Of a stretch of 64,000 nt of DNA, positions 51,020-59,924 are shown one piece after another. The DNA lies in NCBI RefSeq assembly GCF_900090325.1, contig NZ_FMHW01000002.1:4961001-5025000 (forward strand). Direction: 5' to 3'. The notes beneath the pieces are model-generated. The model was given only the letters and a program-made list of their open reading frames with translations, searched no databases and was not told the DNA's origin. Each line of letters opens with the position of its first letter. The first letter of the stretch is position 1. Origin of the DNA: Micromonospora pallida (lineage in GTDB: Bacteria > Actinomycetota > Actinomycetes > Mycobacteriales > Micromonosporaceae). Both the position numbers and the translations under genes were made by a program.

Positions 51020-51037
51020 TGTCACATATACGTGACA
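51020..51037. promoter_or_regulatory. Palindromic operator candidate upstream of the XRE-type gene
   Basis: TGTCAC-ATATAC-GTGACA: perfect 6-bp arms around an AT-rich 6-bp centre, 24-41 bp before the ATG, in an AT-richer stretch. A further GTGACA half-site is at 50908-50913. The position suggests autoregulation. Confidence 0.55.
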
Positions 51038-51060
51038 AGAGCGCGTCTCACGACGACGCC

Positions 51061-51519
51061 ATGAGCAGTCGGTCGTACCGTCGTCGGGTGACCGACCACG
51101 CCCATGCGCGCAAGATCGAATTTGCTGCCTTCGTGCGCCGGGCGCTCGACGACGCGCGGGCGACCCGGGCCTGGAGCGGCACGGAGGTGTCCCGTCGGAC
51201 CGGCGTCTCCCGGCAGACCATCAACCGGTGGGTCCGGGGCGACTGGAGCAGCGCCCCCGAGGCCGCGCGGGTGGTCTCCTTCTGCGAGGGACTCGGGCTG
51301 GACCCGACGGCCGCCTTCGCCGCACTCGGCTGGGACCGCCCGGCCCGCCCCCGACCGGACGCCCTGCCGATGGACCCGGACGTCGAGGCACTGCTACGCC
51401 GCCTGGTCGACCCCGGAGTCTCGGACGTGGAAAAGTTCCACATCCGGGAAACCGTCCGGTACCTCGCCTACCGCCCGCCACTCCCAAACATTGGCAATAC
51501 CGACAAACAGGTCGGGTAG
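51061..51519 (+). CDS. XRE-like helix-turn-helix regulator
   Basis: 152 residues from ATG 51061; GTG 51088 is an alternative and neither has a ribosome site, so the message may be leaderless. HTH: WSGTEVSRRTGVSRQTINRW then VVSFCEGLGLDPTAAFAALGW, the layout of actinobacterial Cro/C1-type proteins. The C-terminal ~50 residues are a helical extension (DPDVEALLRRLVDPGVSDVEKFHIRETVRYL, key residues only). A small membrane-protein gene follows 160 bp later. Confidence 0.8.
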   Translation: MSSRSYRRRVTDHAHARKIEFAAFVRRALDDARATRAWSGTEVSRRTGVSRQTINRWVRGDWSSAPEAARVVSFCEGLGLDPTAAFAALGWDRPARPRPDALPMDPDVEALLRRLVDPGVSDVEKFHIRETVRYLAYRPPLPNIGNTDKQVG

Positions 51520-51678
51520 TTCCTCAGATGGCGAAAACAATGCTCAGGGGAAAACCGCTGTTCCGCACCGGAAGACGGGTCCGCGCGCTAGCGTCCCCCT
51601 AACTGCTTGGGCTCGTCGTCGGCGGGGGACGGGACAAGGCCGAACCCAGCCCTGCGGGACAGAAGGAGGGGTCTGTCC

Positions 51679-52032
51679 ATGACCCTGAAGTGGTTGGCAG
51701 TCCTGGTCGCGACGGTGTCCGTGACACTGTCGGTGACCGGCAACGTGGTGGTCGGCGCGATCGACGGCGGGCAGCTTCCCCTGATCGTCAACCTCTTCGC
51801 ACTGACCACGGCCGGCACGGCGGTCGTCCTGGCCGTCCTCGCCGACCTTTACGACCGACTCAACGACCGACTCACCGCGCTCACCGAGTTCCTGGTGGCC
51901 CGGCTCAACGAGATCGAGGCGCACGCCGGCGACCGGAACGCCGGTTTCGTCGAGGGGTACCTGCTCAACCACGACCGGGAGGCCGCGGTGGTGCCGATCG
52001 GTCGACGGGGGCGTGGCGCCGCCGAACGCTGA
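51679..52032 (+). CDS. Small two-helix membrane protein
   Basis: 117 residues from ATG 51679 with a strong site (AGAAGGAGGGG, 51661-51671). Two membrane helices (WLAVLVATVSVTLSVTGNVVV and PLIVNLFALTTAGTAVVLAVL; segments quoted up to 21 positions are approximate) and a cytoplasmic helical tail starting LYDRLNDRLTALTEFL with coiled-coil character. No family recognised. Confidence 0.65.
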   Translation: MTLKWLAVLVATVSVTLSVTGNVVVGAIDGGQLPLIVNLFALTTAGTAVVLAVLADLYDRLNDRLTALTEFLVARLNEIEAHAGDRNAGFVEGYLLNHDREAAVVPIGRRGRGAAER

Positions 52033-52191
52033 GTACCGGTCGGCCGACGGGGACGCGCGGCCGACCGGACGCTGCGCACCGCCGGCTGCTGAGCGCTGCC
52101 GGACGCTGCGCACCGCTGACCGCCTTCCCGGTCCGCGAGAGCCCCTCGCGGTTCACGAATGGGCGGCGCAGCCGCGGGTACGCTGACCCGC

Positions 52192-53016
52192 GTGCCGCCG
52201 TTGAATCTGGGCAACCAGGAGCCGAGGACGCCGCTCGACGCCGCCCGAGCCTGGGCCGCGACCGCCGAACGGGCGGGAGAGTACGTCCTCTTCTTCGACT
52301 TCGACGGCACGCTCGCCCCGGTCGACGACGACCCCACGGCGGTCCAGCCCGCGCCGAAGGTCATCGCCGCGCTCGAGGCGCTGGCCCCGGTCGTACGCCG
52401 GGTGGCGATCGTCTCGGCCCGCCCGGTGGAGTTCCTCCGCGACCACCTCGGCGGGCTCGCCGGCATCGACCTCTACGGCCTCTACGGGTTGGAGCACAGC
52501 CACTCCGGCGGGGAGACGGTCACCGAGCCGGCCGCCCTGCCCTGGGTGCCCACCATGGCCGAGCTGGCCGACCGGGCCCGCGCCGAGCTGCCCCCGGGCA
52601 CCCTGGTGGAGTTCAAGCGGCTCTCCGTCGCCCTGCACTACCGCACCGCGCCGCACCTGGCCGAGGCGGTGGAGAGCTGGGGTCGGACCCAGGCCGACCG
52701 ACTGGGCCTGCGGGTGCAGGCCGGCCGGATGGTGCTGGAACTCAAGCCCCCGGTCGACCGGGACAAGGGCATGGTGATCGACGAGGTGGTCCGCTCGGCC
52801 GCCGGGGCCTGGTACTTCGGAGACGACGTCTCCGACATCAAGGCGTTCGCGGCGCTGCGCGCCCGGGCCGCCGCCGATCCCGGCTTCGTCGGCGTCTGCG
52901 TGGCGGTCGCCAACCCGGAGACCGGCCAGGAGGTCGCCCTCGCCGCCGACCTGACCATCGACTCCCCGGCCGCCCTCGGCGACTTCCTCAGCAACGCCGT
53001 CGCCCGGCTGAGCTGA
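52192..53016 (+). CDS. otsB: Trehalose-6-phosphate phosphatase
   Basis: 274 residues from GTG 52192. HAD superfamily: nucleophile motif FFDFDGTLAPVDDDP, then VAIVSARPVEFLRDHLG, cap region, and metal-binding WYFGDDVSDIKAF. This is the OtsB/TrePP pattern; it releases trehalose from trehalose 6-phosphate. No otsA is adjacent. Terminated by the hairpin at 53081. Confidence 0.88.
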   Translation: MPPLNLGNQEPRTPLDAARAWAATAERAGEYVLFFDFDGTLAPVDDDPTAVQPAPKVIAALEALAPVVRRVAIVSARPVEFLRDHLGGLAGIDLYGLYGLEHSHSGGETVTEPAALPWVPTMAELADRARAELPPGTLVEFKRLSVALHYRTAPHLAEAVESWGRTQADRLGLRVQAGRMVLELKPPVDRDKGMVIDEVVRSAAGAWYFGDDVSDIKAFAALRARAAADPGFVGVCVAVANPETGQEVALAADLTIDSPAALGDFLSNAVARLS

Positions 53017-53080
53017 CCACGCCCGGTTCGCCGGACGGCCGTCGTCGGCCCGGCCGGCTCGACCTGGCCGCACGCGAGGG

Positions 53081-53112
53081 GATCCCCCGCCCGCTGGGAC
53101 GGGCGGAGGATC
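53081..53112. terminator. Hairpin between otsB and the lectin-tailed gene
   Basis: GATCCCCCGCCCG (53081-53093) pairs with CGGGCGGAGGATC (53100-53112), one mismatch, 6-base loop, between converging genes. Confidence 0.75.
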
Positions 53113-53136
53113 CCGGTCAGCCGATCCCGCCGCCGG

Positions 53137-56100
53137 TCAGGCCGGCAGGGTCCACTTCTGGTTCGCGCCACCGTTGCAGGTCCACAGGTGCACGATGACG
53201 CCGTCGGGGGCGACCGTCAGACACTTGCCGGACTGCGGGTTGCGCAGGGTGCCATCGGCGCTGGACAGCCACTGCTGCGAGCCGAGGCCGTGACAGCGCC
53301 AGAGGATGATCTGGTTGCCGTCCGCTGATCCGCCGCTGTGCACGTCCAGGCACTTGCCCATGGACATGACGGTGCGGTTGGGCATCACCGCCCAGCCCTG
53401 CGGGTCGGACCCGTCGCAGGCCGAGACCTCGATCTGCGCGCCGTCGTCGAACGGCGACCGGACGTCCAGGCACTTCCCGTCCAGCCCGGTGACCGCGCCG
53501 ATCCGGGCGGTGCTGCCGGTCGGCCCGTTCTTGGCCACCATCTCGGCGATCCGGATGCCCTGCATCAGCTCGTCCACCGCCGGGATGCCCTCGGGCACGG
53601 GCGGCTCGTCGAGCAGCCGCTCACTGGCCACCTCCAGCCGCTGCCGGAGCTGGGTCGACCGGTAGTCGAGCGCCCAGTTGAAGCACCGCTCGATCGGGTC
53701 CCACCGCTCCTCCCAGGTGCACGGCAGGACATGTTCGTTGCGGTTGGCACGCGGGTTCGGCTCCGGCTCGTTGGCCTTCTGCGGCTTCACCACGCACTTG
53801 TCGTTCACGATCTGCGCGCAGTAGTTGGCCCGGGCCTGCTCGAAGCCGGCGGTCACCCGCCGCTCGGGGATGATGCCGCCGGTCTGTCCCTCCCGGCCGT
53901 TGACCACGTTGGCCTCCAACTGCCCCTGGTCGAACGGGATCCGGGACTGGCCGAACAGGTGGATGCCGATGGTCTGGTCCTGCTCCAGCGAACGGGCGAA
54001 GCCAAGCTTGGTGTACGACTGGAGCAGCAGCGCCGTCCGGGTGAGCTTCTTGTTCAGGTCGTACAGTTCGTTGCCCTGCGTCGTCAGGTCCCGGACCACC
54101 TCGTGGTAGTACTGGCCGGCCTGGCCGTAGAGCCAGTCCCGCGTCTTCGTCCTGATCTCCGACTCGCTGTCCACCGTACGGGGCGCGCTCTGCTCGAAGT
54201 CCGGCTTGACCGTCCCCCACTTCTCCTGCATGCCCTGGGTGGCGTTACGAATCCAGCCCTGCCGCGGGTCGCTCGGCGGGTAGTACTGCTGGATCTTGCC
54301 GTACGGGTAGACCTTGCTCCACGAGTACGCGGTGAGCCACTGGCCGTCCCACTTCTGCCGCACCCGGAAGGTGATCTCCAGGTCGGCGTAGACGGCGTAC
54401 GGCTTCTCCCCGTCCGGGTCCGGCGGCTCCGACATGTTCGTCCAGGCTGCCTGGTAGCAGGTCTGGGCCGGGGTGTCGGTACGCCCGTAGTCGGCGAGCC
54501 ACATCTCCTTCAGGTGCTTGCTGACCACGTTGCTCGGCCGGCTCGGCTGGTAGGTGGCGGTACCGGAACAGGGCGGGATCGCGGTCGGCTCGGCCGTGCT
54601 GGCCCCCTCGACGTCCTGGTTGGGCAGACCGAACATGGTGTAGCCCAGGCGGTCGTTCTGGATCGTGTTCCGCTTCGCGTGCAGCTTGGCGACCATCGCG
54701 GAGCCGGTCGCCCGGTAGTCGTCGAGCAGCTTGGCGTAGAGCGGACTGAGCTGCTCCGGCTGGTCCCAACCCCGAGGCGCGCTGAACCGCCGGACCGCGG
54801 TCTGGATGGCCTGGCCGGACGCCAGGATCTCGTCCGTGGTCAGGTTGACCTTCGCAGCGTGGCTGGGGTTCTGCGCCACCATGTGCTTGTAGCCCTCGGC
54901 GGCCAGCAGCCAGTGCTCCACCGCCGCCGTCGGCGGGGCCTGCACCCGTACGCCGCCGCTGACCTGGTGCGGCAGGTTGAGGTGGTTCTCCGCGTAGTCG
55001 GTCAGGTAGCGGATCGAGCCGTGGTAGCCGTACGCGCCGAGGTTGTTCTCCGGGTTCGGGTCGCCCAGCCCGGCGGTGAACGGCGCGGCTTTGCTCTGGA
55101 TGCTCGCCGCCGTGTTCAGCGTCTCCACCGTCGCCTTGTACTCGTCCCAGGTCAGCGGCGTCTCGGGGTAGCGGGCGGCATGGCTGACACGATGGTTGAT
55201 GACCCCTTCGAGCTGGGAGACCTGGGTCTCCTGGAGGGAGCGCAGGATCGAGCTGCCCCAGAAGTCGACCCGCTCGGTGACCAGCGCGAGCTGCGAGACG
55301 ACCTTCCTCAGCTCGTCCTGGGTGAGCCACACCTCGGTGAGCAGCCGGTTGAACTGGGCGTCCATCTGGTCGTAGAGCTGCACCAGGGCCAGCTCGATCC
55401 GGTCGAACCGCTGGTTCATCTCGTTGCGGAAGTCCCGGAGTTCCTGACGGAGCTCCTTGAGTTCGTTCAGGATCTGCTGGTCCATGGTGGGACCCGTGCC
55501 GCCGAAGAGCGGCACCAGCGACTGGATCGCGCCGAGCACCGCACCGGCCATGCCGATCCCGCTCGCCGAGAAGAGCGCCGCCTTCAGGCCGTTGGCGGCG
55601 AGCGCCGGAAGCCAGTTACTGACCGCGGTGGCGATCTGGACGGCGGCCCGGCCGGTGCCGGTCACGATCGCGCCCACCTTCGGGTCGGCGAACCCGACCA
55701 GCTTCCCGAACAGGTCGATCGCGCCGGCCGCGCCCTCGAGCCACTTCTTGCGCTCCTCGGCCTTCGCCTTCGCCTGGTCCAGTTCGGCCTGGGTCGCCGG
55801 TCGCCCGTCCACCGGAAGGGTGGCGTTCATGGCCGCCACGTCCGCGTTGGCGGCGTCGGTGCGCTGGTTGATCTCGTTGAGCAGGGCGGTGATCTGCCGG
55901 TTGCCCTCGGCCAGGTAGTCCTGGAGGTTCTGGCTGTGCTCCAGCAGGGCACCGACGTTGACGTACGTCCCGATCAGCGGGTCGGCCATCAACTGGTCCG
56001 AGGTGGCGTTCGCCACGATGTTGTACTTCGCGCCGAAGTAGCCGTTCCACGCTTCGGTGAAGGTCGGGTCGATCGCGCCCCGGCCGGCCACCTCCCCCCA

Positions 56101-56664
56101 GATCTTGTCCTGGTGCTCGAAGACCTGGTTGATCACGGAGTTGTGGCGCTGCGCGGCGTGGATGTCGTCCAGCGTCTCACCGAGCGCCAGGACCTCCTTG
56201 CCGAGCGTCGACTCGGCCAGCTCCCGGAAGATCGGCGCGGCCACCGCCCCGGACGGGTGCAGCGCGGACAGCTCCAGCAGCTTGACCATGAGCTGGTACG
56301 TCGGCCGGACCAGGTCGTCGGCGCCGAGCTGGCTGGTGTACCACTGGTTCATCGAGGCGGTGTGCTGCACCAACTGCTGCGAGGTGGCGGCCGGGTTCCG
56401 CTGGCGGTAGCCGACCATCGTCGCGCTGAGGAACATCTGCCGCAGGCCCTCCGCGCCGCTGGCCCGGGATCGCATGTACGCCGCGAACAGTCCCCGGCGC
56501 TGCGTGTCCTGGTCGATGACGACCCCACCGGACGCGTACGCCGACGGCGACACCACGACGTTGCCGACGGCGGCTGTCAGCACCACCGCCGCGACGGCAC
56601 AGAGCCGCCCCCACCGGCCGGCGAACCCGCGTCGCCGGCTGGTTGTCGGTCCTCTTCGGATCAT
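53137..56664 (-). CDS. Large secreted helical protein with C-terminal ricin-B-type lectin domain
   Basis: 1175 residues from ATG 56664 with GGGAGGAGAGG upstream. N-terminal signal with RRRGF, so possibly Tat-exported. Residues ~45-340 are helical and Gln/Ala-rich. Residues ~352-388 form a hydrophobic, Gly/Ala-rich stretch (LPALAANGLKAALFSASGIG, then MAGAVLGAIQSLVPLFGG) followed by a coiled coil (~394-445, QQILNELKELRQELRDFRNE). A mixed region of ~600 residues follows. The last ~124 residues are a ricin-B trefoil with three QxW-like repeats (DPQGW, SQQWL, NQKWTLPA) and GKCLDV motifs. No catalytic motif seen. The order helix bundle / hydrophobic hairpin / coiled coil / lectin recalls helical pore-forming toxins, but this is inference. 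Confidence 0.8.
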   Translation of the reverse strand: MIRRGPTTSRRRGFAGRWGRLCAVAAVVLTAAVGNVVVSPSAYASGGVVIDQDTQRRGLFAAYMRSRASGAEGLRQMFLSATMVGYRQRNPAATSQQLVQHTASMNQWYTSQLGADDLVRPTYQLMVKLLELSALHPSGAVAAPIFRELAESTLGKEVLALGETLDDIHAAQRHNSVINQVFEHQDKIWGEVAGRGAIDPTFTEAWNGYFGAKYNIVANATSDQLMADPLIGTYVNVGALLEHSQNLQDYLAEGNRQITALLNEINQRTDAANADVAAMNATLPVDGRPATQAELDQAKAKAEERKKWLEGAAGAIDLFGKLVGFADPKVGAIVTGTGRAAVQIATAVSNWLPALAANGLKAALFSASGIGMAGAVLGAIQSLVPLFGGTGPTMDQQILNELKELRQELRDFRNEMNQRFDRIELALVQLYDQMDAQFNRLLTEVWLTQDELRKVVSQLALVTERVDFWGSSILRSLQETQVSQLEGVINHRVSHAARYPETPLTWDEYKATVETLNTAASIQSKAAPFTAGLGDPNPENNLGAYGYHGSIRYLTDYAENHLNLPHQVSGGVRVQAPPTAAVEHWLLAAEGYKHMVAQNPSHAAKVNLTTDEILASGQAIQTAVRRFSAPRGWDQPEQLSPLYAKLLDDYRATGSAMVAKLHAKRNTIQNDRLGYTMFGLPNQDVEGASTAEPTAIPPCSGTATYQPSRPSNVVSKHLKEMWLADYGRTDTPAQTCYQAAWTNMSEPPDPDGEKPYAVYADLEITFRVRQKWDGQWLTAYSWSKVYPYGKIQQYYPPSDPRQGWIRNATQGMQEKWGTVKPDFEQSAPRTVDSESEIRTKTRDWLYGQAGQYYHEVVRDLTTQGNELYDLNKKLTRTALLLQSYTKLGFARSLEQDQTIGIHLFGQSRIPFDQGQLEANVVNGREGQTGGIIPERRVTAGFEQARANYCAQIVNDKCVVKPQKANEPEPNPRANRNEHVLPCTWEERWDPIERCFNWALDYRSTQLRQRLEVASERLLDEPPVPEGIPAVDELMQGIRIAEMVAKNGPTGSTARIGAVTGLDGKCLDVRSPFDDGAQIEVSACDGSDPQGWAVMPNRTVMSMGKCLDVHSGGSADGNQIILWRCHGLGSQQWLSSADGTLRNPQSGKCLTVAPDGVIVHLWTCNGGANQKWTLPA

Positions 56665-56855
56665 TGCCTCTCCTCCCGGTGCCGCCCACGGTCGGGCGGC
56701 GCGCCAGGAGGTTCGCCGGAGGATCGTCCCGGCCGGAAGGGACAGGTGTCCCGGACGGCCGGGCAGGGTCGGAACGCCGACAGTCCCACCGCCCAGGTCC
56801 GAGTTCACCGCAGCCACGCGGGCCACGGGCCGCGCCGGGTTGATCGACTTCATTA

Positions 56856-56909
56856 CGCCGAAACGGCGGTCTCCGACGTCTCGGACAGCCCCACCTCGCC
56901 GAAACGGCG
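56856..56909. repeat. Two identical mini-hairpins downstream of the Z-prenyl synthase gene
   Basis: CGCCGAAACGGCG occurs at 56856-56868 and 56897-56909; each is a CGCCG/CGGCG stem with an AAA loop. Between them TCCGA/TCGGA can also pair. Starts 11 bp after the minus-strand uppS-like stop, so a terminator is likely; it is also ~190 bp upstream of the lectin-tailed gene. Confidence 0.65.
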
Positions 56910-56919
56910 TCGTTCTACT

Positions 56920-57696
56920 TCAGATGCCGTAGCGGCGCTGTCGGCTGGCGTACGACCGCAGCGCCCGGAGGAAGTCCACCCGGCGGAAGTCGGGCCAGTT
57001 CAGCTCGCAGAAGTAGAACTCCGAGTGCGCCGACTGCCAGAGCATGAACCCGGAGAGGCGCTGCTCGCCGCTGGTGCGGATGACCAGGTCCGGATCGGGC
57101 TGACCCCGGGTGTAGAGGTGCTCGGCGATGTGCTCGACGTCCAGCACCTCGGCCAGTTCCTCCAGGGTGGCCCCGGCGGCGGCGTGCTCCAGCAGCAGCG
57201 AGCGGACCGCGTCGGTGATCTCGCGCCGGCCGCCGTACCCGACTGCGATGTTGACCTGGGCACCGCCGGCGCGCTCCCGGGTGCGCTCCTCGGCGGCCTT
57301 CAACGCGGTGGCGGTCTGCGCCGGAAGCAGGTCGAGCGCGCCGACCATGCGCAACCGCCACGGGTTGCCCTCCTCGGCCAGCTCGACCACGAGGTCCTCG
57401 ATGATCTGCAACAGCGGGTCGAGTTCCCGGGCCGGGCGGCGCAGGTTGTCGGTGGCGAGCAGATAGAGGGTGACGTGCCCGATCCCGGCCTGGTCGCACC
57501 AGCCGAGCATGTCCTTGATCTTGGCTGCGCCGACTCGGTGGCCGTCGTTGGGATCGACGAACCCCATCTCCTTGGCCCACCTACGGTTGCCGTCGCACAT
57601 CACGCCGACGTGTCGGGGCACCGGCTTGCCCGCGAGGCTCGCCGTCAGTCGACGCTCGTACACCGAATAGAGCAGGTTCCGCAGAGTCATCACCAT
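56920..57696 (-). CDS. uppS: Z-isoprenyl diphosphate synthase (UppS family)
   Basis: 258 residues from ATG 57696 (ATG 57690 also possible). Family motifs: PRHVGVMCDGNRRWAKE (catalytic Asp), HVTLYLLATDNLRRP, NIAVGYGGRREI, DLVIRTSGEQRLSGFMLWQ, and SEFYFCELNWPDFR. It makes a Z-polyprenyl diphosphate from IPP and an allylic primer. The length and position match the short-chain enzyme Rv1086 ((2Z,6E)-farnesyl diphosphate synthase), though an undecaprenyl/decaprenyl synthase cannot be excluded. Downstream of a GGR-like gene by 40 bp, likely the same operon. Confidence 0.92.
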   Translation of the reverse strand: MVMTLRNLLYSVYERRLTASLAGKPVPRHVGVMCDGNRRWAKEMGFVDPNDGHRVGAAKIKDMLGWCDQAGIGHVTLYLLATDNLRRPARELDPLLQIIEDLVVELAEEGNPWRLRMVGALDLLPAQTATALKAAEERTRERAGGAQVNIAVGYGGRREITDAVRSLLLEHAAAGATLEELAEVLDVEHIAEHLYTRGQPDPDLVIRTSGEQRLSGFMLWQSAHSEFYFCELNWPDFRRVDFLRALRSYASRQRRYGI

Positions 57697-57736
57697 GCAG
57701 CGTAGCGACCCTGGCTGGAAAGGGGCACGTCCCACC

Positions 57737-58863
57737 TCAAACCCGCCCGGACAGGGCCCGTCCGATCGCCGCCAGGGTGCGCGCGTCCAGCCGGCCGTCG
57801 CCGAGCCCCAGCTCCACCACGGTACGGAAGACCCGGTCGTCGCGGCGGGCGGCGCGCACGGCCGCGTCCACCACCCGCCGCCGCCGGGCCAGCCAGGCCG
57901 CCGCCGAGCTGTGCCGCAGGTGGGTGCCGAGGCGTCGGCGCAGGCTGGCGGCGTACCGGTCGGCGGCCCGGTCCGGGGAGCGGGCCGCCGCCGCGCCGGC
58001 CAGCGCGCCGGAGAGCAGCGCGTAGAAGATCCCCTCCCCGGTGAACGGGTTGATCAACGACAGCGCGTCGCCGGCCAGCACGGTCCGGCCGCGTCCCGGT
58101 GCCGGCCGGTGCGTCGACAGCGGCAGGTGGTGGGCGCGCAGGTCGGTGGCCGTGGCCGGGTCGGCGTCGGGGAGCAGGTCGGCAAGGCGGTCGAGCAGGT
58201 GCGCCCGGCTCAGCGGCTCACCGCGCAGCACCTCCCCGTACCCGACGTTCGCCCGGCCGTCGCCGATCGGAAACGACCAGGCGTACGCCGGCCAGCGCGC
58301 GGCCGAGGTGACGATGAGCTGCTCCGGTGGGCCCGGGCGGGCCGGGGCGTACCCCCGGATGGCGAGCGCGAGGTGGCGTTCCGGGTTGATCGGGTGACCG
58401 AGGGTCCGGCGTACCACCGAACCGGCCCCGTCCGCGCCGACCACCGCCCGGGCGGTGAACGCGTCGTCCAGCAGCACCCGGTCGGCCCGCTCGACCACCC
58501 GGCGGACGGTGTGCCGACGCAACTCCGCCCCGCTCGACACGGCCGCCGCGACGAGCCGGGCGTCGAAAACCGTCCGGGGCACCGTGTACGCCGGCCGGGG
58601 CAGCGCCCGGGCCACCGTGCCGCCGCCCGGGGCGACCAGGCGCAGCGCGGGCAGCGGTGGATATCCGGCCACCGCGTCGACGACCCCGAGCCGGGTCAGC
58701 ACGTCCAGCGCGTGCGCGGTGATGCCGTCCCCGCAGGCCTTGTCCCGGGGAAGTCGGCCCGGTCGAGCAGGAGCACCCGGGCCCCGGCCCGGCGGGCGGC
58801 CAGCGCTGCGGCGGCACCCGCCGGCCCCGCCCCCACCACCGCCACGTCGTACGCCTCGGTCAC
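57737..58863 (-). pseudogene. Geranylgeranyl reductase-family FAD protein, apparent single-base frameshift
   Basis: From GTG 58863 (GGAGGT upstream) the frame reads MTEAYDVAVVGAGPAGAAAA...LLLDRADFPG and then goes out of frame. A second frame carries on exactly as DKACGDGITAHALDVL through to 57737. One extra C in the CCCC run (58747-58750 on the plus strand as GGGG) would give ADFPRDKACGDG. Corrected length is 375 residues. FAD GxGxxG motif, DKACGDG and GDALSLINPFTGEGIFYAL are typical of geranylgeranyl/digeranylgeranyl reductases, which hydrogenate prenyl chains of quinones or lipids. It lies 7 bp after the upstream membrane gene and 40 bp before uppS. Confidence 0.82.
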
Positions 58864-58869
58864 GCGGCA

Positions 58870-59781
58870 TCACCTCCGGTCCCGGCTCGACTCCTCCTCC
58901 CGGCCGACGGATCCGCCCGGCCCGTTGGGGGCGGGTTCGCCCGACCCCTTGGAGGCCCGCCACAGACCGTAGATGGCCAGGCCACCCGCCGTCATCAGCG
59001 GCACGCCGTCCCGGACGAGCCCGTCAACGCCGAGCAGCCACCAGCACAGCGGCAGGTCGACGGCGAGCACGCCAAGGGTCAGCACCACCAGCAGGCCACG
59101 CGCCCAGCGCCTCCCCCGGAGCACGAAGAACGTGCAGAACAGCACCGCGTAGCTGGTGACGAGGGCGAAGCCGAACCAGAACGCCACGGCCGGTCCGGCG
59201 ACCAGCCGACCGTCCAGGATCGTGCCGGCCGCCACCAGCGCGGGGACGAGCATCAGCGGGCTGTAGGTGAACGCGGCGACCCGGGTGGTGAGCAGCCAGC
59301 CGGCAACCTCCGGACGACGCGGCGGGGCCTCCCGCCAGGAGATGCCCTGCCGGTCGATGACCAGTCGCCCCCGGTGCCGGGTCAGGTACCCGGCGACCGC
59401 CGGAGAGCGGTACAGCAGCCAGAGCACCGCCAGGCAGAGCGCGGTGAGTCCGACGAAGCCGACGATCCCCGGCAGCGGGGGCACGCCCTGCCGGGGTACG
59501 ACCAGCCGGCCCACCGCGAAGACGGTGGTGACGACGAGGATCAGTCCGAGTGGCCGGGCCAGCGTCCGGCCCCGGCGGACGTGCCCGACCAGCAGTACGA
59601 AACCGAACGCGCGCAGCAGCGCCCAACCGCTCCGTACCGCCAGGCCGAAGCCCTGCTCCGGGGCGTACCACCAGTTGAGCAGATCGACCACGACGGTGGC
59701 CGCCGCGGTCACGGCGAGCAGGGTGGTGAGCGCGCGGACGGCGGACGGCCGCCGGACCTCGGTCGCGACGGCCGTCCTCAT
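58870..59781 (-). CDS. Polytopic membrane protein of unknown function
   Basis: 303 residues, ATG 59781. About eight predicted membrane helices with short loops (for example LTTLLAVTAAATVVVDLLNWW, FGFVLLVGHVRRGR) and a charged C-terminal tail (REEESSRDRR). No family recognised. First gene of the probable operon with the GGR-like gene and uppS; a role in prenyl-lipid handling is only a guess from position. Confidence 0.75.
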   Translation of the reverse strand: MRTAVATEVRRPSAVRALTTLLAVTAAATVVVDLLNWWYAPEQGFGLAVRSGWALLRAFGFVLLVGHVRRGRTLARPLGLILVVTTVFAVGRLVVPRQGVPPLPGIVGFVGLTALCLAVLWLLYRSPAVAGYLTRHRGRLVIDRQGISWREAPPRRPEVAGWLLTTRVAAFTYSPLMLVPALVAAGTILDGRLVAGPAVAFWFGFALVTSYAVLFCTFFVLRGRRWARGLLVVLTLGVLAVDLPLCWWLLGVDGLVRDGVPLMTAGGLAIYGLWRASKGSGEPAPNGPGGSVGREEESSRDRR

Positions 59782-59836
59782 GACTGCTGATGATGCCCTC
59801 GGCGGTCAACCCACACACGTAGGTGGTTGGTTGGCT

Positions 59837-59859
59837 GGGTTGGGTTGGGTTGGGTTGGG
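59837..59859 (+). other. Five GGG tracts with TT spacers (G-quadruplex-type motif)
   Basis: TGGGT is repeated five times in tandem (59836-59860), giving five GGG runs separated by TT. It directly precedes the palindromic element at 59862 and lies ~55 bp upstream of the minus-strand membrane gene. Confidence 0.85.
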
Positions 59860-59861
59860 TT

Positions 59862-59918
59862 GGTTGCAGGGGACCCCTGCTCGGCACGAGGCGGTAGCAG
59901 GGGTCCCCTGCTACCACC
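59862..59918. repeat. Dispersed palindromic element, copy C
   Basis: Same 57-bp unit as 13545-13601 (GGTTGCAGGGGACCCCTGCT...GCAGGGGTCCCCTGCTACCACC, shown in part). Its two halves form a ~20-bp stem with few mismatches. It lies between the pckG stop and the start of the next minus-strand gene. Confidence 0.8.
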
Positions 59919-59924
59919 TCAGCC

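Noticed and set aside
59836..59860. Telomere-like repeat
   Set aside because: Only five units, internal between two ordinary genes, and no replicon end nearby.
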